64,000 nt of DNA from Oegoconia quadripuncta. Taxonomy: Eukaryota; Arthropoda; Insecta; Lepidoptera; Autostichidae. The stretch lies in the NCBI GenBank assembly GCA_949316235.1, contig OX438744.1, positions 27,453,578 to 27,517,577 of the forward strand. Reading direction: 5' to 3'. Shown here piece after piece: positions 13,701-23,040 of the stretch (positions within the stretch are counted from its first letter, which is position 1; each line of letters starts with the position of its first letter). A model generated the notes under the pieces. That model did no database searches, was not told the DNA's origin, and saw nothing but the letters and a program-made list of their open reading frames with translations. The position numbers and the translations under genes were made by a program.

Positions 13701-16700
13701 CCTTCACTCATTGTCACTCAGTTGTTCATACATGCTCGTCGGTTTAGGGTACTCTTGACTTGGCCTTTCTTTAAGACGTCCCCGATTTGATCATGGTACG
13801 TTCGCCGTGGTCTTCCCCTACCAACACTACTATCCACACAGGTATAACCACAGACGGTTAAATGGTTGAGAGATTTATAAAACCTGTCGACATTTTTTAA
13901 ATTTTTGTTATACAATGTGCAAGTGCGTCTTCGACCCGTTGCTATATTCACATGGTTCCCAATGTTCCAGGGCGTATCATCTGGGTCCGGACTGATGATG
14001 CGGAAACACTACATGGCGCGCCAGGAACGCCGCAAGCGTGGGCTGGCGCCAGCCACGCGTGGGAAGCACCCTCGGCAATCCAGGATGGGTAAGCAACACG
14101 TTTTTATTAAAAAGAGCAACCATTCGTTTGATTTTTTATATTTATTTTGCACTTCTACCTATGATTCTCCTGCTGAAAATCAGTGTTTTGTTCTTTGGAC
14201 AATTTCACACACTGCACTGTGACCTATTTGTCCTACTGCAGCACACATATGCTTTAGTTCTTCTGTACCTATTTACCTACCTGGTATCTACTTTTTAGAA
14301 ATACTCTTAAAACTTTATGTATATGTGTGACTGGAGTAACACGTAAATGATTTATCTATCTAGTTTCCTGGGAAAATCGCCTGTTGAACAAATGGTAGCT
14401 TAAACATTGTAATTGTAAAGACTTTCTCCTGTATACAATATGTATAAATAAGGACCTGCTCCTTAATTGTGTTGCGACTGTACTAGTCTAAAAGTTCCTT
14501 TAGTTTACAGAAGGTAATTCAGAATTTAAAATAATTACTCTATTCAACACACAATGACCGCGGACAATATGCTTGACTTAAATTGCATTGTCAAACCTAG
14601 CACAAATTACGATTTATTTGGGTTGCGGCTTTTTGGCGGGATCTCGGCGAGTGAAGTTGCAATTATCTTTATAATTCTTATAATTTGTGCATTCTGACTT
14701 TTGAAGCTTAATAATGGCAGAAAATTGTGCAGCAAAAGTTAGTGATGGTGTACAAGTGAAGGGAAGTGTAAATGAAACGAAGCTTTCGGGTTCCCACAAG
14801 AACCCGCCAAAATCTTTTGTAAAGCATTCTGCCGCTTTACTGAAGAATGACTTGACCGTGACTTAACTCTGTACACGCCAAGTATACGACGAATTACTTG
14901 TTTTGACTGAGACTGACTTATAAACTGAAGAAATAAAAATAATAAGACATTGCTGTTATGAGCGTAGATACCTTTGCCTTCTCCGAGAGGAGAGAATAAA
15001 ACGAAAAAAAAAATATTTCGATTGCTACTGTCTTACACCGCAATATTGGTTTAGTCGAGTGTTTTGTTTCACTGAAATGGGGTTAAAGTCTTGTGATTGC
15101 TTTTATAAATAAATGGACATTTCTCCCCGGTAACACTTTTACCCCTTCTGTGTCCTTAATGTGATTATTATTATCATGTTTTTATTATTAAATCGATTAA
15201 ACGATCTTAATTAAACAATGCTTCACAAAACCGTTTGCACATATTGTCTGTGGGAGGTCTAGTCCCAAAAAAAGCTATATTACCGAGTTGCAATTTGGAC
15301 GTCGTCGAATGTATTGAATAAGCATTTACATAGAAAGAAAGAAAAATTTATTTAAACAAATATTACACAGTCGTGACACATTCAAAAAATAATATTGTGT
15401 TTGCCGTCTAATTGTCGGTGTCGCAAGGAGGAGGAGGATGGAGGAGAAAAAGGTGTCCAACCCAGCGTGGGTAGCAGCCGTTTACTACAACGCTGGTGTT
15501 CAGTGGAGCCTCCAAATGACGCGCAGACACTGGTCAACAATAAGGCCCGTATTAATAAACCGTTCTCAAGATTGACAAGGTCTCAAGTTGACGCTTCTGA
15601 ATCTGCTGCATATTAAAACAGCATCAGAAAAAATGGTCTTGAGACTGAGACGCGATCTCAATCTCAAGAACGATTTATACGGGCCTAAATAAAATAGGAT
15701 CTAGCAAGAATTTATTCTGGCTTTTTTGGGCTCATTCCTCATGTTTGGTTCAGGGCAAGGCGGCCGGCAGAGTGCGGCGGCCGCCCGCAAGGGGGCCACA
15801 GCGGCTCGCAGCAGCTCGTCGTCGCCCTCCTCGGCCGAGGACGACGAGGACTGCGCCGCCCCCTCGTGTTTACGGCCCACTGGTGAGTCACCTGCACAAC
15901 TCCTAAATGATTTCTTTCAAGATAACAAAGTATTTATATGATATTTAAGGATCTTATGATTCCTCAACGCCTGCTTTAAGAAATTTATATGTGTGTGATA
16001 ATAACTATAGTTAAGTATAGAAAATAATAAACTGTCAGGCCCTCTCCTAATATCAGATAATATTGCCATGCCCCAACGGGGCGTCACAAATATTTATTTA
16101 AAACCTAGTTTTACTCGTAAGCATGTACTACTATATTTGCGATACTGCAATAAACATACTGAATTCACTTTATGTTATGTACCTTGGGTATCACCATTTC
16201 TTTCACTGCACAGTAGAATAGAAACAATATATTCGTTTATTTATTGCCAAGCTTTATGGGTAATAAAATTATAAACAGGTGACGAGGGCTAATGTCGATG
16301 TGTACATATGCAACCATACACTATATTTTTTTTTATCGGCCTGGGTTGTCCCTCTCCTGGACAAAATCTTCCCATATTTTATGCCACATATCTGTCCAGT
16401 GCAAGATCTCTCCACTCCTTGTTGAAAGTATCCAGCTCGTCGCGCCATGAATTGTTGGGCCTATCTCGTTATAATAATAAATAATAATAATAAAAAATAC
16501 GCTTGACATACACACAGCGCCATAGATGGTGGAACTAGAGTTCCACTTTAAGCAACTATAGGCTTGTGTTGTGGATACCAGATAGTTGATATACTACATA
16601 AATACATTTTTATTTTTGCAAATAAATACTTATTATAAATGAAAACATCCATAACTCGGGTACGCATGCCCGTATTCATCACACAAACATATGCCCCTAG

Positions 16701-18493
16701 CGGGATTCGAAACCGCAATTGGTATAGTGGTCAGAGTTGATAACCACTACACAAAACAGGTCAAACGTTATAAAATTTGAATTCGTGTAAATCCCATTTA
16801 ACTGGTGACGCTACTCCTGATCACGAACAACTTTCCCCGAGGAACTGTGGTTGAATTCGATCAAAAAATGTTCTATTATCTATACAAAGTAGACCATTGT
16901 TAAACCACCTTTGGTGAAGCCAAACAATTTTTGGCTGGTGATTCCACTCCTCATTAAGAACAATTATCCACTAGGAACCATTTTTTTTTATGCCCGCCGG
17001 TTTTGTATTTGACCTCAATCACACCTGATGTTAAGTGAAGATGAGGTCGAAGGTGGAAGCGTACTGACCCGGAAACCCCAACACATTTGGGGGACTGGCT
17101 ATCTTATGCTATTAAACATTGCTGCTTGGCGGCAGATTTAGATAAGATGGTGGTAGCTAGCCAGGCGGACATTTAAAATGCCCTACCACCAACCAAACCG
17201 AGTACTTAAACATGTACCCCGCTGGGGATTTAACCCGCGACCTCCGAATCGTAAACCCAATGTTTATATTGAGCCACGGAGGCGGCACCACGAATTCAGT
17301 CGAAAATTTATGCAATACATTTGGAAAGGTGAACCGTACTTGTTTCAAGCATCAAATGCAATGTTTGGAATATTCAAACGCTAATGCTTGGCATATCTCT
17401 GACCAATAAGTATAAGTCTCTCATAAAGTGTTATGATATATAAAGTCACGTCTGTTTCCCGTAGGGGTAGGCAGAGTACACAGACTTCCATTTGCTACGA
17501 TCCTGATACCTGTGACGTTATGTAAACATGCTATACATATCGGTGGGAAGTTAAAGCTAGGTCTGCTCCTAAAGCGTATCGCTCTTTGAGTGATGACCCA
17601 TTTATGCTACTGCGGCACACAGTCTCTCTTTGTATTTTCTTTCTGATTCTTTACTTTTATTTGTATGTATCATCATCACCTCAGCCCGTAAACATCCCAC
17701 TGCAGGGATGCCTTCCCTCGTATAATTTGTATGTATATATATTTCATTGTAATTTAAATAATTGTGTATGTGCAATGGTTTACATAAATGATGTATCTAT
17801 TTTATTTTAGAGCTGTTTTACAAATTATCACTTAAACTAAAAAACTGAAAGCCAATTAGAGGTTTCCACAGATAGAACCTACTTAAACTTAATAAAAAAT
17901 AAAAAACTATACATTGCAATCAGAGAACGGTTGGAAAATTAATCTAATTATAAACAATCTATAGATAGGATATCCTTGCATCGCCAATCCAAAAAATAAA
18001 CGGGTCACAGCAGTATTAGCTTACAATACAATACAAATACACTTTATTGCACAACAGATAAGAAAATACAGTTTCAGAAAAGTGGTAAGAATAGAATGTA
18101 CAATTTGGCGACCTTATCACTAAAACTGATCTCTTCCAACTTTACTTTCTGGCCAAAAAAAAACGTCTACTTAATGTGTTCCATGCCGATGTAACGCTAG
18201 TACAAAACAGGTCCAAATCAAAATCTACCTCCTAGTGAACGATTTTGAGCAGTGTACGTTCCACCTCTTGAACTGTTCCCATGTGCCCCCCAGGCAAGGA
18301 GGTGGACTGGGTGCAATGCGACGGCGGCTGCGACCAGTGGTTCCACATGCACTGCGTGGGGCTCGCCCGCGCCGCGCTGCGCGAGGACGACGACTACGTG
18401 TGCCGCGCCTGCGCCGCGCGCCAGCCCCGCCCCCCGCCCGCCCCCGCCGCCCCCGCCACCCCGGCCGGCCCCGCCCCCCGCGTCGGGAAGTAG
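1647..18493 (+). CDS. Kdm5: KDM5/lid histone H3K4 demethylase, 3' part of gene (15 exons)
   Basis: Lysine demethylase 5 (Drosophila little imaginal discs) removes H3K4me2/3 in the nucleus using a JmjC domain that must lie upstream of this window. Fifteen exons (2291 nt, about 762 residues plus stop) join in consistent phase: 1647-1762, 2095-2314, 3245-3453, 4350-4520, 5428-5654, 6341-6462, 7381-7526, 8878-9075, 10038-10126, 10360-10477, 11616-11772, 12459-12529, 13971-14088, 15754-15882, 18294-18493. Order of domains: helical PLU-1-like region (exons 1-5), PHD2 (exons 6-7, CVC...CELC...WFH...CPDC), the conserved stretch [19 protein letters not shown] (exon 8), a basic linker (exons 11-13) and PHD3 (exons 14-15) with [15 protein letters not shown]. 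Both tryptophans known to bind H3K4me3 in the KDM5A third PHD finger are present. The protein ends in a Pro/Ala-rich tail. All introns are GT-AG except one GC-AG intron. Family assignment is very secure; exons 9, 12 and 13 rest on phase and splice sites more than on homology. Confidence 0.95.
2095..2314 (+). CDS. Kdm5: Kdm5 exon 2 in window (PLU-1-like region)
   Basis: Pyrimidine tract plus acag at 2091-2094, donor gtgagt at 2315. It reads [14 protein letters not shown] through AKLFQLR and leaves one base for the next exon. The phase joins cleanly to 3245. Confidence 0.87.
2517..2805 (-). repeat. SINE family S1 (tRNA-derived), minus copy
   Basis: On the minus strand the family has a tRNA-like head (A-box-like tggctcaatg, B-box ggttcgatccc), a body through gcctggctagctaccacc and cacttaacatcaggtgtgat, and an A-rich tail. 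This copy lacks the outermost head. Inside a Kdm5 intron. Confidence 0.85.
3068..3152 (-). repeat. SINE family S2, head-only fragment
   Basis: Minus-strand tRNA-like head with a B-box-like ggttcaaatccc and the A-box gtatagtggatag. Diverged and truncated. Confidence 0.55.
3245..3453 (+). CDS. Kdm5: Kdm5 exon 3 in window (PLU-1-like region)
   Basis: Acceptor cag at 3242-3244, donor gtatgt at 3454. After the split codon it reads [14 protein letters not shown] and ends KDWLAK in phase 0. The acidic [12 protein letters not shown] segment resembles the KDM5 PLU-1 helices. Confidence 0.9.
3454..4349. other. Kdm5 intron, no recognised element
   Basis: About 900 bp of AT-rich intron. It holds a local duplication (gattgaatgataagattta-type motif near 3823 and 3888) but no convincing transposon or exon. 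Confidence 0.5.
4350..4520 (+). CDS. Kdm5: Kdm5 exon 4 in window (PLU-1-like region)
   Basis: Acceptor tag at 4347-4349, donor gtaaga at 4521, 57 whole codons from [14 protein letters not shown] to AADMFLKK. The [13 protein letters not shown] stretch is typical of the family. Confidence 0.9.
4998..5145 (-). repeat. SINE family S1, partial body
   Basis: Carries the cctcaatcacacctgatgtt and gacccggaaacccc blocks of the S1 tail half in minus orientation; the head is missing. Confidence 0.75.
5232..5345 (-). repeat. LINE 3'-end fragment, family L2
   Basis: Contains cgtttcccgtaggggttgg-type sequence and cacttgctacgatcctgaca, shared with 13600-13880 and 17437-17530. The 13600 copy reads on the minus strand as [20 protein letters not shown], a LINE C-terminal motif. 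Confidence 0.6.
5428..5654 (+). CDS. Kdm5: Kdm5 exon 5 in window (end of PLU-1-like region)
   Basis: Acceptor cag at 5425-5427, donor gttggt at 5655. It starts [15 protein letters not shown], then has an Arg/Gly/Pro low-complexity insert (about 22 residues), then the conserved [20 protein letters not shown] segment. It leaves two bases. GC-rich codons contrast with the AT-rich introns. Confidence 0.9.
6075..6240 (+). repeat. SINE family S2, diverged copy
   Basis: tRNA-like head (tgtagtggatagtg A-box, ggttcgaatccc B-box) followed by the S2 body (atgtttgtttgatgaa, cccgagccatggat). Lies 100 bp upstream of Kdm5 exon 6. Confidence 0.7.
6341..6462 (+). CDS. Kdm5: Kdm5 exon 6 in window (PHD2, first half)
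   Basis: Acceptor cag ends 6340, donor gtatgt at 6463. It encodes the first zinc ligands of the second PHD finger: [10 protein letters not shown], then [12 protein letters not shown]. The exon boundary falls just after the zinc-binding histidine. Phases are 1 nt in, 1 nt out. Confidence 0.95.
6463..7380. other. Kdm5 intron with gaaa microsatellite
   Basis: Holds a short (gaaa)n run at about 6765-6783 next to sequence that looks like a LINE 3' tail in minus orientation. The 64-codon ORF at 6970-7164 matches nothing I recognise and has intron-like composition. Confidence 0.5.
7381..7526 (+). CDS. Kdm5: Kdm5 exon 7 in window (PHD2, second half)
   Basis: Strong acceptor tttcccccag ends 7380; donor gtgagt at 7527. 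It completes PHD2 with AAC and [20 protein letters not shown]; the RPRL...ILALL run is a KDM5 hallmark. Ends in phase 0. Confidence 0.95.
7688..7835 (-). repeat. SINE family S1, internal fragment
   Basis: Begins at gacccggaaaccccaacaca and ends at ccctaccaccaaccaaac; an S1 body fragment with both ends missing. Confidence 0.78.
8080..8225 (+). pseudogene. LINE family L1 C-terminal relic
   Basis: Encodes [20 protein letters not shown] then [11 protein letters not shown] before frame loss; the L1-type LINE C-terminus also seen at 1214 and 34240. Confidence 0.7.
8312..8595 (+). repeat. SINE family S2, near full-length copy
   Basis: Head gacgacctgtttggtgtagt with A-box and B-box (ggttcgaaccc), body cccgagttatggatgttttc and ggtatccacaacacaagcct, tail ending in ggatatttatctatttaaa. 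The most complete S2 copies are this one and 10520-10790. Confidence 0.85.
8878..9075 (+). CDS. Kdm5: Kdm5 exon 8 in window (post-PHD2 region)
   Basis: Acceptor tgtgtgcag ends 8877, donor gtattc at 9076, 66 codons. [20 protein letters not shown] matches the family immediately after PHD2. The end is a lineage-specific His/Ser repeat ([15 protein letters not shown]), a coding microsatellite. Confidence 0.95.
9076..10037. other. Kdm5 intron with LINE 3' tails
   Basis: Contains caaataaatcatattatatt near 9280 and a similar gcaaataaacttattatctt near 9807, 3'-tail signatures of LINE copies. A small hairpin (gcccgcttgcgggc) sits at about 9737. No exon was found. Confidence 0.5.
10038..10126 (+). CDS. 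Kdm5: Kdm5 exon 9 in window, GC donor
   Basis: Acceptor acag ends 10037. Reads [16 protein letters not shown] through MSQNS plus two bases. The only donor that keeps the frame is GC type (ag/gcaagt at 10127), otherwise a perfect consensus; joined to 10360 it regenerates an Arg codon. Confidence 0.8.
10360..10477 (+). CDS. Kdm5: Kdm5 exon 10 in window
   Basis: Acceptor gatag ends 10359, donor gtaata at 10478. Reads [19 protein letters not shown], then [16 protein letters not shown]. The [13 protein letters not shown] helix continues into the next exon and is typical of KDM5 between PHD2 and PHD3. Confidence 0.9.
10520..10790 (+). repeat. SINE family S2, near full-length copy
   Basis: Same head, body and tail as 8312-8595, with B-box ggttcgaatcccgctagggg. 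It begins about 40 bp after the exon 10 donor. Confidence 0.85.
11616..11772 (+). CDS. Kdm5: Kdm5 exon 11 in window (basic linker)
   Basis: Acceptor ggtgcag ends 11615, donor gtgagt at 11773. It starts [18 protein letters not shown] and ends in an Arg/Lys-rich tract ([19 protein letters not shown]), a likely nuclear localisation/DNA-contact segment. Its 3' end plus donor are duplicated in tandem 112 bp downstream. Confidence 0.88.
11695..11918 (+). repeat. 112-bp tandem duplication of exon 11 end
   Basis: Bases 11695-11806 and 11807-11918 are two near-identical units (only a few substitutions, such as aagcgc to aagtgc). Each contains the exon 11 3' end, the gtgagt donor (11773 and 11885) and a poly-C tract. 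Both donors look usable. Confidence 0.92.
11925..12096 (+). pseudogene. Coding-like island with an in-frame stop, unknown origin
   Basis: Directly after the duplicated poly-C tract there is a frame with strong coding bias: [28 protein letters not shown], a TAG at 12012-12014, then [19 protein letters not shown] and KRAHDLG. G/C is preferred at third positions, unlike the intron. I do not recognise the family. It could be a broken exon or a retroposed fragment. Confidence 0.5.
12205..12405 (-). pseudogene. RTE-type LINE C-terminal relic
   Basis: Starts at ggggtcggcgcagtacgtc and ends at cctcctcataacatgtccat; same family as 36699-36990, whose minus strand reads GHIMRRDERHVTRRVL and ADRGEWKRMTCCADPT. 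Heavily mutated. Confidence 0.7.
12459..12529 (+). CDS. Kdm5: Kdm5 exon 12 in window (short linker exon)
   Basis: Acceptor tttttcag ends 12458, donor gtaagt at 12530. Completes a Gly codon, then [16 protein letters not shown] through LNRKQ. The phase fits both neighbours. Another frame ([16 protein letters not shown]...) is also open, so this reading depends on phase to exon 13. Confidence 0.72.
12855..13180. mobile_element. Probable MITE with imperfect TIRs
   Basis: ccagcgacgccttcattgg near 12872 is mirrored by the reverse complement ccagtggcgccctcattgg at 13160-13178. Interior halves are also mirrored (aagcctaaaagc versus gcttttaggctt). Related ends appear near 25228 and 48465. Confidence 0.6.
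13600..13880 (-). pseudogene. LINE family L2 C-terminal relic
   Basis: Minus strand encodes [20 protein letters not shown] then [12 protein letters not shown], a LINE endonuclease-RT tail, with stops around it. A (catacata)n run flanks its 3' side at about 13602. Confidence 0.7.
13971..14088 (+). CDS. Kdm5: Kdm5 exon 13 in window (basic linker)
   Basis: Acceptor gttccag ends 13970, donor gtaagc at 14089. Reads [18 protein letters not shown] followed by [17 protein letters not shown], strongly basic as in other KDM5 proteins before PHD3. Leaves one base, matching exon 14. Confidence 0.82.
14089..15542. other. Kdm5 intron, mostly unassigned
   Basis: A minus-oriented LINE tail-like stretch (aaagaaagaaaaatttattt at about 15333) is followed by a moderately GC-rich segment (15400-15540). 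No splice-flanked ORF fits the Kdm5 phase. Confidence 0.45.
15543..15686. mobile_element. MITE with aggcccgtat termini (144 bp)
   Basis: Left end aggcccgtattaataaaccg and right end reverse complement aggcccgtataaatcgttct form TIRs of about 30 bp around a short interior; flanked by taa-like bases. A related, longer copy starts at 34308. Confidence 0.8.
15754..15882 (+). CDS. Kdm5: Kdm5 exon 14 in window (start of PHD3)
   Basis: Acceptor gttcag ends 15753, donor gtgagt at 15883. An Ala/Ser-rich run leads to the acidic [16 protein letters not shown] that begins PHD3 with its first cysteine pair (C-x4-C). This fixes the reading frame of the last exons. Confidence 0.93.
16335..16480 (-). pseudogene. 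LINE C-terminal relic
   Basis: Minus strand reads [20 protein letters not shown] then ALDRY before a frame break; the WRDEL...W pattern is the LINE ORF2 C-terminus. No RT remains. Confidence 0.6.
16505..16770 (-). repeat. SINE family S2, minus copy
   Basis: Reverse complement of the S2 body and head: ggcttgtgttgtggatacca, cataactcgggta, gcgggattcgaa (B-box) and gataaccactacac (A-box). Nearly full length. Confidence 0.85.
16983..17287 (-). repeat. SINE family S1, near full-length minus copy
   Basis: From the A/T-rich tail (ttttatgcccgccgg) through cacctgatgttaagtgaag to the tRNA-like head ending gagccacggaggcgg. One of the more complete S1 copies. Confidence 0.85.
17437..17530 (-). repeat. 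LINE family L2 fragment
   Basis: Shares gtctgtttcccgtaggggta and tttgctacgatcctgata with 5232-5345 and 13600-13880. Confidence 0.55.
18294..18493 (+). CDS. Kdm5: Kdm5 last exon (PHD3 core and stop)
   Basis: Acceptor ccccccag ends 18293. It encodes [20 protein letters not shown], then [12 protein letters not shown], completing PHD3, followed by a Pro/Ala tail ending PRVGK and TAG at 18491-18493. The preceding intron is about 2.4 kb and holds two SINEs. Confidence 0.97.
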
Positions 18494-18766
18494 AGCCTCT
18501 CGCGGTCGGACCGCCTAACTATATTGCAATCGGAATTGTGAACGTTTCGGGCTGGGAATATACGTCACATTTTTCCGTCAGTCGGATCCGATGTTACGTA
18601 AGCCGGGATCGACAGTGGTACACGGCGCCCGATGAAGGTGGACACGGTGTCCCACGTGTCTATTGCTACTTTGGGCCCCGGACCGATTTTAGAATAGAAG
18701 TTAAAGGTTGTAGTCGGATCCGACTGTCGGAGGGCGTTGGAACCTTTTTTATTTGATTACTCATAC

Positions 18767-18795
18767 ACGTCCGATCCGATAGCAGGATCGGACGT
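18767..18795. other. Perfect hairpin after the Kdm5 stop
   Basis: acgtccgatcc (18767-18777) and its exact complement ggatcggacgt (18785-18795) around a 7-base loop. The motif cggatccga recurs at about 18574 and 18715. Probably 3'UTR or flanking DNA. Confidence 0.7.
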
Positions 18796-19583
18796 CCGAG
18801 TCGGAAACATCGCCGACGTGTTTATGATTTTGTTACCGGTTTTTTCTTTCGCGTCGACACGTGCAAATATTATGTGCTTTAATTTTTTTAGCAATAACTA
18901 AATGCAGTGAGCAGCAGTTATTCGTCATCCTTTTTTCTTTCTGCTCCGCATGCGAGAACTCGAGATAATAAGCTCGAGAACTACTGAGTTCAGAAAAATA
19001 CGATCAGTTAGTCTGATGAGACAATCGTAAACCAAATCTGACGTATATTCCCGAGCTATGACGTAATGCACTGTCCGTCTTTGTCATGTCGTAACACAAT
19101 GACAAGGACGGACGGTGTATTGGTATCGCTATCGCTTTGAGTTAGGCGGTAAAGCCCCAGGAAGTGGGCGTGATGCTCATTGGTGACACAGCCCATAGAC
19201 TCCTAATAACACGCGAGCATCTATCGGGATAGTAGAACAGCAAGCCTAGCGCAACTTTGAGATGACGTCGCTTCTCGTCTGTCAAATCTTGTCTTTTGGT
19301 AGCTCGATTGGTCCGAGATCACATAGCTATCTCTTTCATTCCATAGCCTCTATGGACTCCTCGCTCGAAGTTGTGCTAGCCGTGCCCGAAAACTTGGAAT
19401 CAGTTGTCTAGTCCTGTCGACCTCGTAAGGTCTATAGGAATACGGTAGTCCACCTCACTTGTACGTCAGCTAGTTGACATTCGGTACAGTAATCAATAGA
19501 CGTCTATGGGCCGTGTGATCGGTGCAGATGCTGTTGCTGTTCAATGGGAAGTAATGTTTCGTGAAATTTAGTTCTCCGTGGCG

Positions 19584-19673
19584 CTACTATGAGTTCTCGC
19601 AAACTATTCTCGTTATTGCTGCGAGAAGTGAAGGAGGTTTGTAACGAGAACTATTTGTGCGAACTCATAGTAG
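19584..19673. other. 32-bp-arm inverted repeat downstream of Kdm5
   Basis: Left arm 19584-19615 (ctactatgagttctcgcaaa...) and right arm 19642-19673 pair with few mismatches around a 26-base loop. It may be a MITE core or an RNA hairpin if transcribed. Confidence 0.7.
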
Positions 19674-20689
19674 AACCACTGTACCGATAAGCACTCGCGT
19701 ACTCTCCAGTGGAGTTCTTAAGCATATCCAGACCCAGCACAAATTTGTTTAGGGTTCATTGAACTGCTTTGTATTTAAAGTATCAAGTACTAACGTTTGT
19801 AGTATCTTGGACTGCACAACAATGCAAGGCCGTTCTTAAGTCTGGATGTACCTTTTGAACTCTCCTGCTCGTAACCAATCGCAATGCTAGTGCTTGTCCC
19901 TGTCAGAACAATCTGACCAATGGGAAATTTTAATCCCACGTGACTGACTTGACTCATATTGCCGATTAACATACTTAAAGGTATTCGGATGATATAACCT
20001 TGTACAGTCGGCGGCATTATTCATACAGGGCTGTTTTAAGTGATGACTATTCAAGTTATGCCAACTGCAGTGTCTGACACGACCCTCTTGTCTAGACTAT
20101 CGTTTTAGATAACTATGGATGGTGTAGCTTAAATAGACGACCATTCTATCAACAGTTTTAGACGTCAGCCTCCTCTCACTGGGAGAGGTTATGGGCCCAG
20201 TGCGGTTGGTGGATTTGTGTCGGCGCTGTAGGTCACCGACTGCCATCAATTGTAAATAACCGGGACCGATTATTTAATCTTGTTAAACAGCCACTAGTGA
20301 TCACCCACCCGAGGACTAACCGCGCCAGAAAAGCGAATGCGCCACGAGTGCTGCCATTAATCATGTAAAATAGCCTTGTACGATTAAATATGGAACCGAC
20401 TGTACTTCTACGTGTGTATACAAATTGACTGACTGTACAAAGTGGGTTAAGAAGGATGTGAGCTTCATAACGACGCTTTGTATAAAACCAATTAAGTGAC
20501 TCATTTCACATGCGATACGCAGAGATGCGCGGGCGCTTTTCCGTGCTCGTTCTAGTAGTTGAACTCTAAATTGTGATAAGCTGCTAGTTAAGCTCTCGTA
20601 AGATTCTTCCTTTCACGCAACTGAGTTATATACAATCGACTGACCTCTCATATTTATTACTACGAAAAAAACCTGGACTGGCGACTGAA

Positions 20690-20905
20690 AGAAGTGAGAA
20701 CCAAAGTCGTAGACAGCTCTAGAAGATCAGCAGGTCATATCTGTCGCAAAAATTATAAGGGTTGGAGCGTTCTAGAGTGGAGAAGGCGGGTAGGCTAATA
20801 TAGTGCGGGGTGCCAGCTAGATGAAGCGACGATCTGCGTTATGAAGCGCACGTTGGGGGAGGCCTATGTCCAGCAGTGGTAGTGTGGGCTGATGATGAAT
20901 CAATG
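20690..20905 (+). pseudogene. LINE C-terminal relic with 3' end
   Basis: Encodes AGHICRKNYKGWSVLEWRRR and TLGEAYVQQW with a stop between, then a tgggctgatgatgaatcaat-type terminus. GHI...EWRRR...EAYVQQW is the C-terminal signature of insect endonuclease-RT LINEs. Confidence 0.7.
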
Positions 20906-23040
20906 AGATGACTGAGTGAATTGAGAATGGAAAAGATTTGGGACGCTGTCCTTGTATAATATAGCTGTACCATATTTTTAGGAACTACAGTTCATGCATA
21001 GCTTGCCTATGTAAGATTACAGGGAGTATGAAAGAGGTTTGATAGTGTATTTATTTATTATTACGGTAATGGATGACTTTTTTCTTAATATAACTCACTT
21101 GTGACAAAGGAATAGATTTTTAAGTGACGAGAAAAGCGCTTCCGTTAGCGACACCTCTAGGGGTACCGCTATTTGGGTGAACTTCGGACAATGGATATTT
21201 ACGAAGGAATATTAACGACATTGAAGATTAAAAACATGGCGCCAAGTCTTTACACGACATAAAGTGTTTCTGTATTCAGATAACAAAGTGGCTTCCAATT
21301 ATGTGTAGCATGGTCTTTATAGCCACAATATTGTATTTATTTTAACCGCTCAGATAAAGAAGGAAGACGCTGAAGTCTTTTTTAAAAGTGTGTTAGAGTT
21401 GTCGCTGTTGGCGGTACTATCCGATCGGCTATCAAAAACCTACTTTAAAAAAAAAAACAACCCTTGAGTTTCTTGCTCGTTCTTCTCTCGGGAGTCAGTT
21501 TTGTGAATGAGCAGTAATTTTTATATTAAACTATAATGTTTTGTTTTAAAGTGATAGTTTTATCCCCTGACATATCTTTTGATTTTATTGTGTAAGTAAT
21601 AATCGATAGTTTTACTGGCTTCACTTTTTGAAGCGTGCTCAGTGTTTCTTTTTTCTTGATCTGAGTGCGAGCGATAAAAAACTTGGACCAAAATGACACT
21701 ACACTAATAAAAAGCATTACTTCTCATAATATCCATATATTATTACTAAATCATAGCATCACAATATACTCTATCTCATATAGATAGATGATACATTTAT
21801 TCACTGCACAGTACATACAACCGAAACAGAAAATAGATAAATAATAATTCGATGGCAATACTCTAAGGCTGTTATCTTAGCGATGATGGCTGACCAACTG
21901 TGCAGTGGAACGGCCCTGACTCGGCATTATGCTGCGGTATAACAGCGTTAATAATTCTGCTGGTATCGCTTGCAGAAAAAGATACGCACTATTGAGTAGC
22001 GTACTAAAGTTTTGGCAATTAATGAGACATACCTAAATATTGTGTTACTTCGAGTTGATAATTATCGCCAAACGACACGACAGTACGTTTGGAATTGGTG
22101 TTAGAAATATTGACGTAAATAGCTTGATGCATGACGGCTATACCCTATAGATACAGAATGTCCAAAATGTCCAATTTTCAATTAGAGTAAAGAAATTTCA
22201 TTACTTGGCACAACTTTCCCAATAAACCTGTTGTGACGACAATAAATGCTATGGCAGTCGGCTGTTGTAGCAGCCGCATCCAATAGAATGCTATAGCAGT
22301 CAATCAGTAAAAAGGACTATAGAACAACGATCCTATGTTTCTTGCGTCACTTCTTTTCTCTACAAAAGAATTCCCAGTCCGAAGTTTGGACCTACTGAAA
22401 GACACGAACATAATCCCTAACATTATATCCAATTGTTCCAATTGGTGATCTAGATGACGTCATTATTGGCAAAATACTTCATCCTTTGTGCATCAAGCCC
22501 CTAGATGTTCTTCGAAAGAACTTATATCCCACAGTTAGAACCGTGGGCTTTCAGACTGTCATACTGTAGTAACTGTCACGATTGTCGTGTCGTGGGACGC
22601 AGATTATAAAACTCGAGTAATTTAGAAAAGACAAACGTATATCGAATCACCCGGATAATTAAATACAGGCAGCCTTTTGTAAAAAGGTTTGATTTTATCA
22701 ATATTTATTGTATTGCATGTTGATTGTACAGTGTTTGTAGGTAACTAAATGGTCCGAGGAAAAGGGTCTTGTATTCCCAAGGAGAATGGTAGGATTTATC
22801 CGGGTTTCGGTTCCGAGTCACAAAGCGTTTATTCCATTCGAGACGCCGTTGCGACAAGACGTGTCCAATAATTCGGACCGCTTGATATCACCTTCACAAC
22901 CTCAAAATAACTGCTAAACTACGCGCCGATTTGTGTATTAAAACAGAAGATATATAATCTGTATAATGACTTGATCAACCTCAAAACAAAAATCAATTCA
23001 ACTGTCAAACGTCACTTTAGACAGGCGTGATCAATGATAA
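20906..23040. other. Gene-poor spacer
   Basis: A jockey-like LINE 3'UTR piece lies at about 21452-21590 (gagtttcttgctcgttcttc, gagtcagttttgtgaatgag). Another probable minus LINE tail is at 21780-21960. No credible ORF. Confidence 0.5.

Larger units (their letters stand above)
18494..20689. other. Kdm5 3' flank, no gene
   Basis: Apart from the two hairpins, I see a relic of the catcatcatca LINE 3'-end family at about 20150-20340 (cctctcactgggagaggtta, gggcccagtgcggttgg). No clean AATAAA was found near the stop, so the transcript end is uncertain. Confidence 0.5.
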
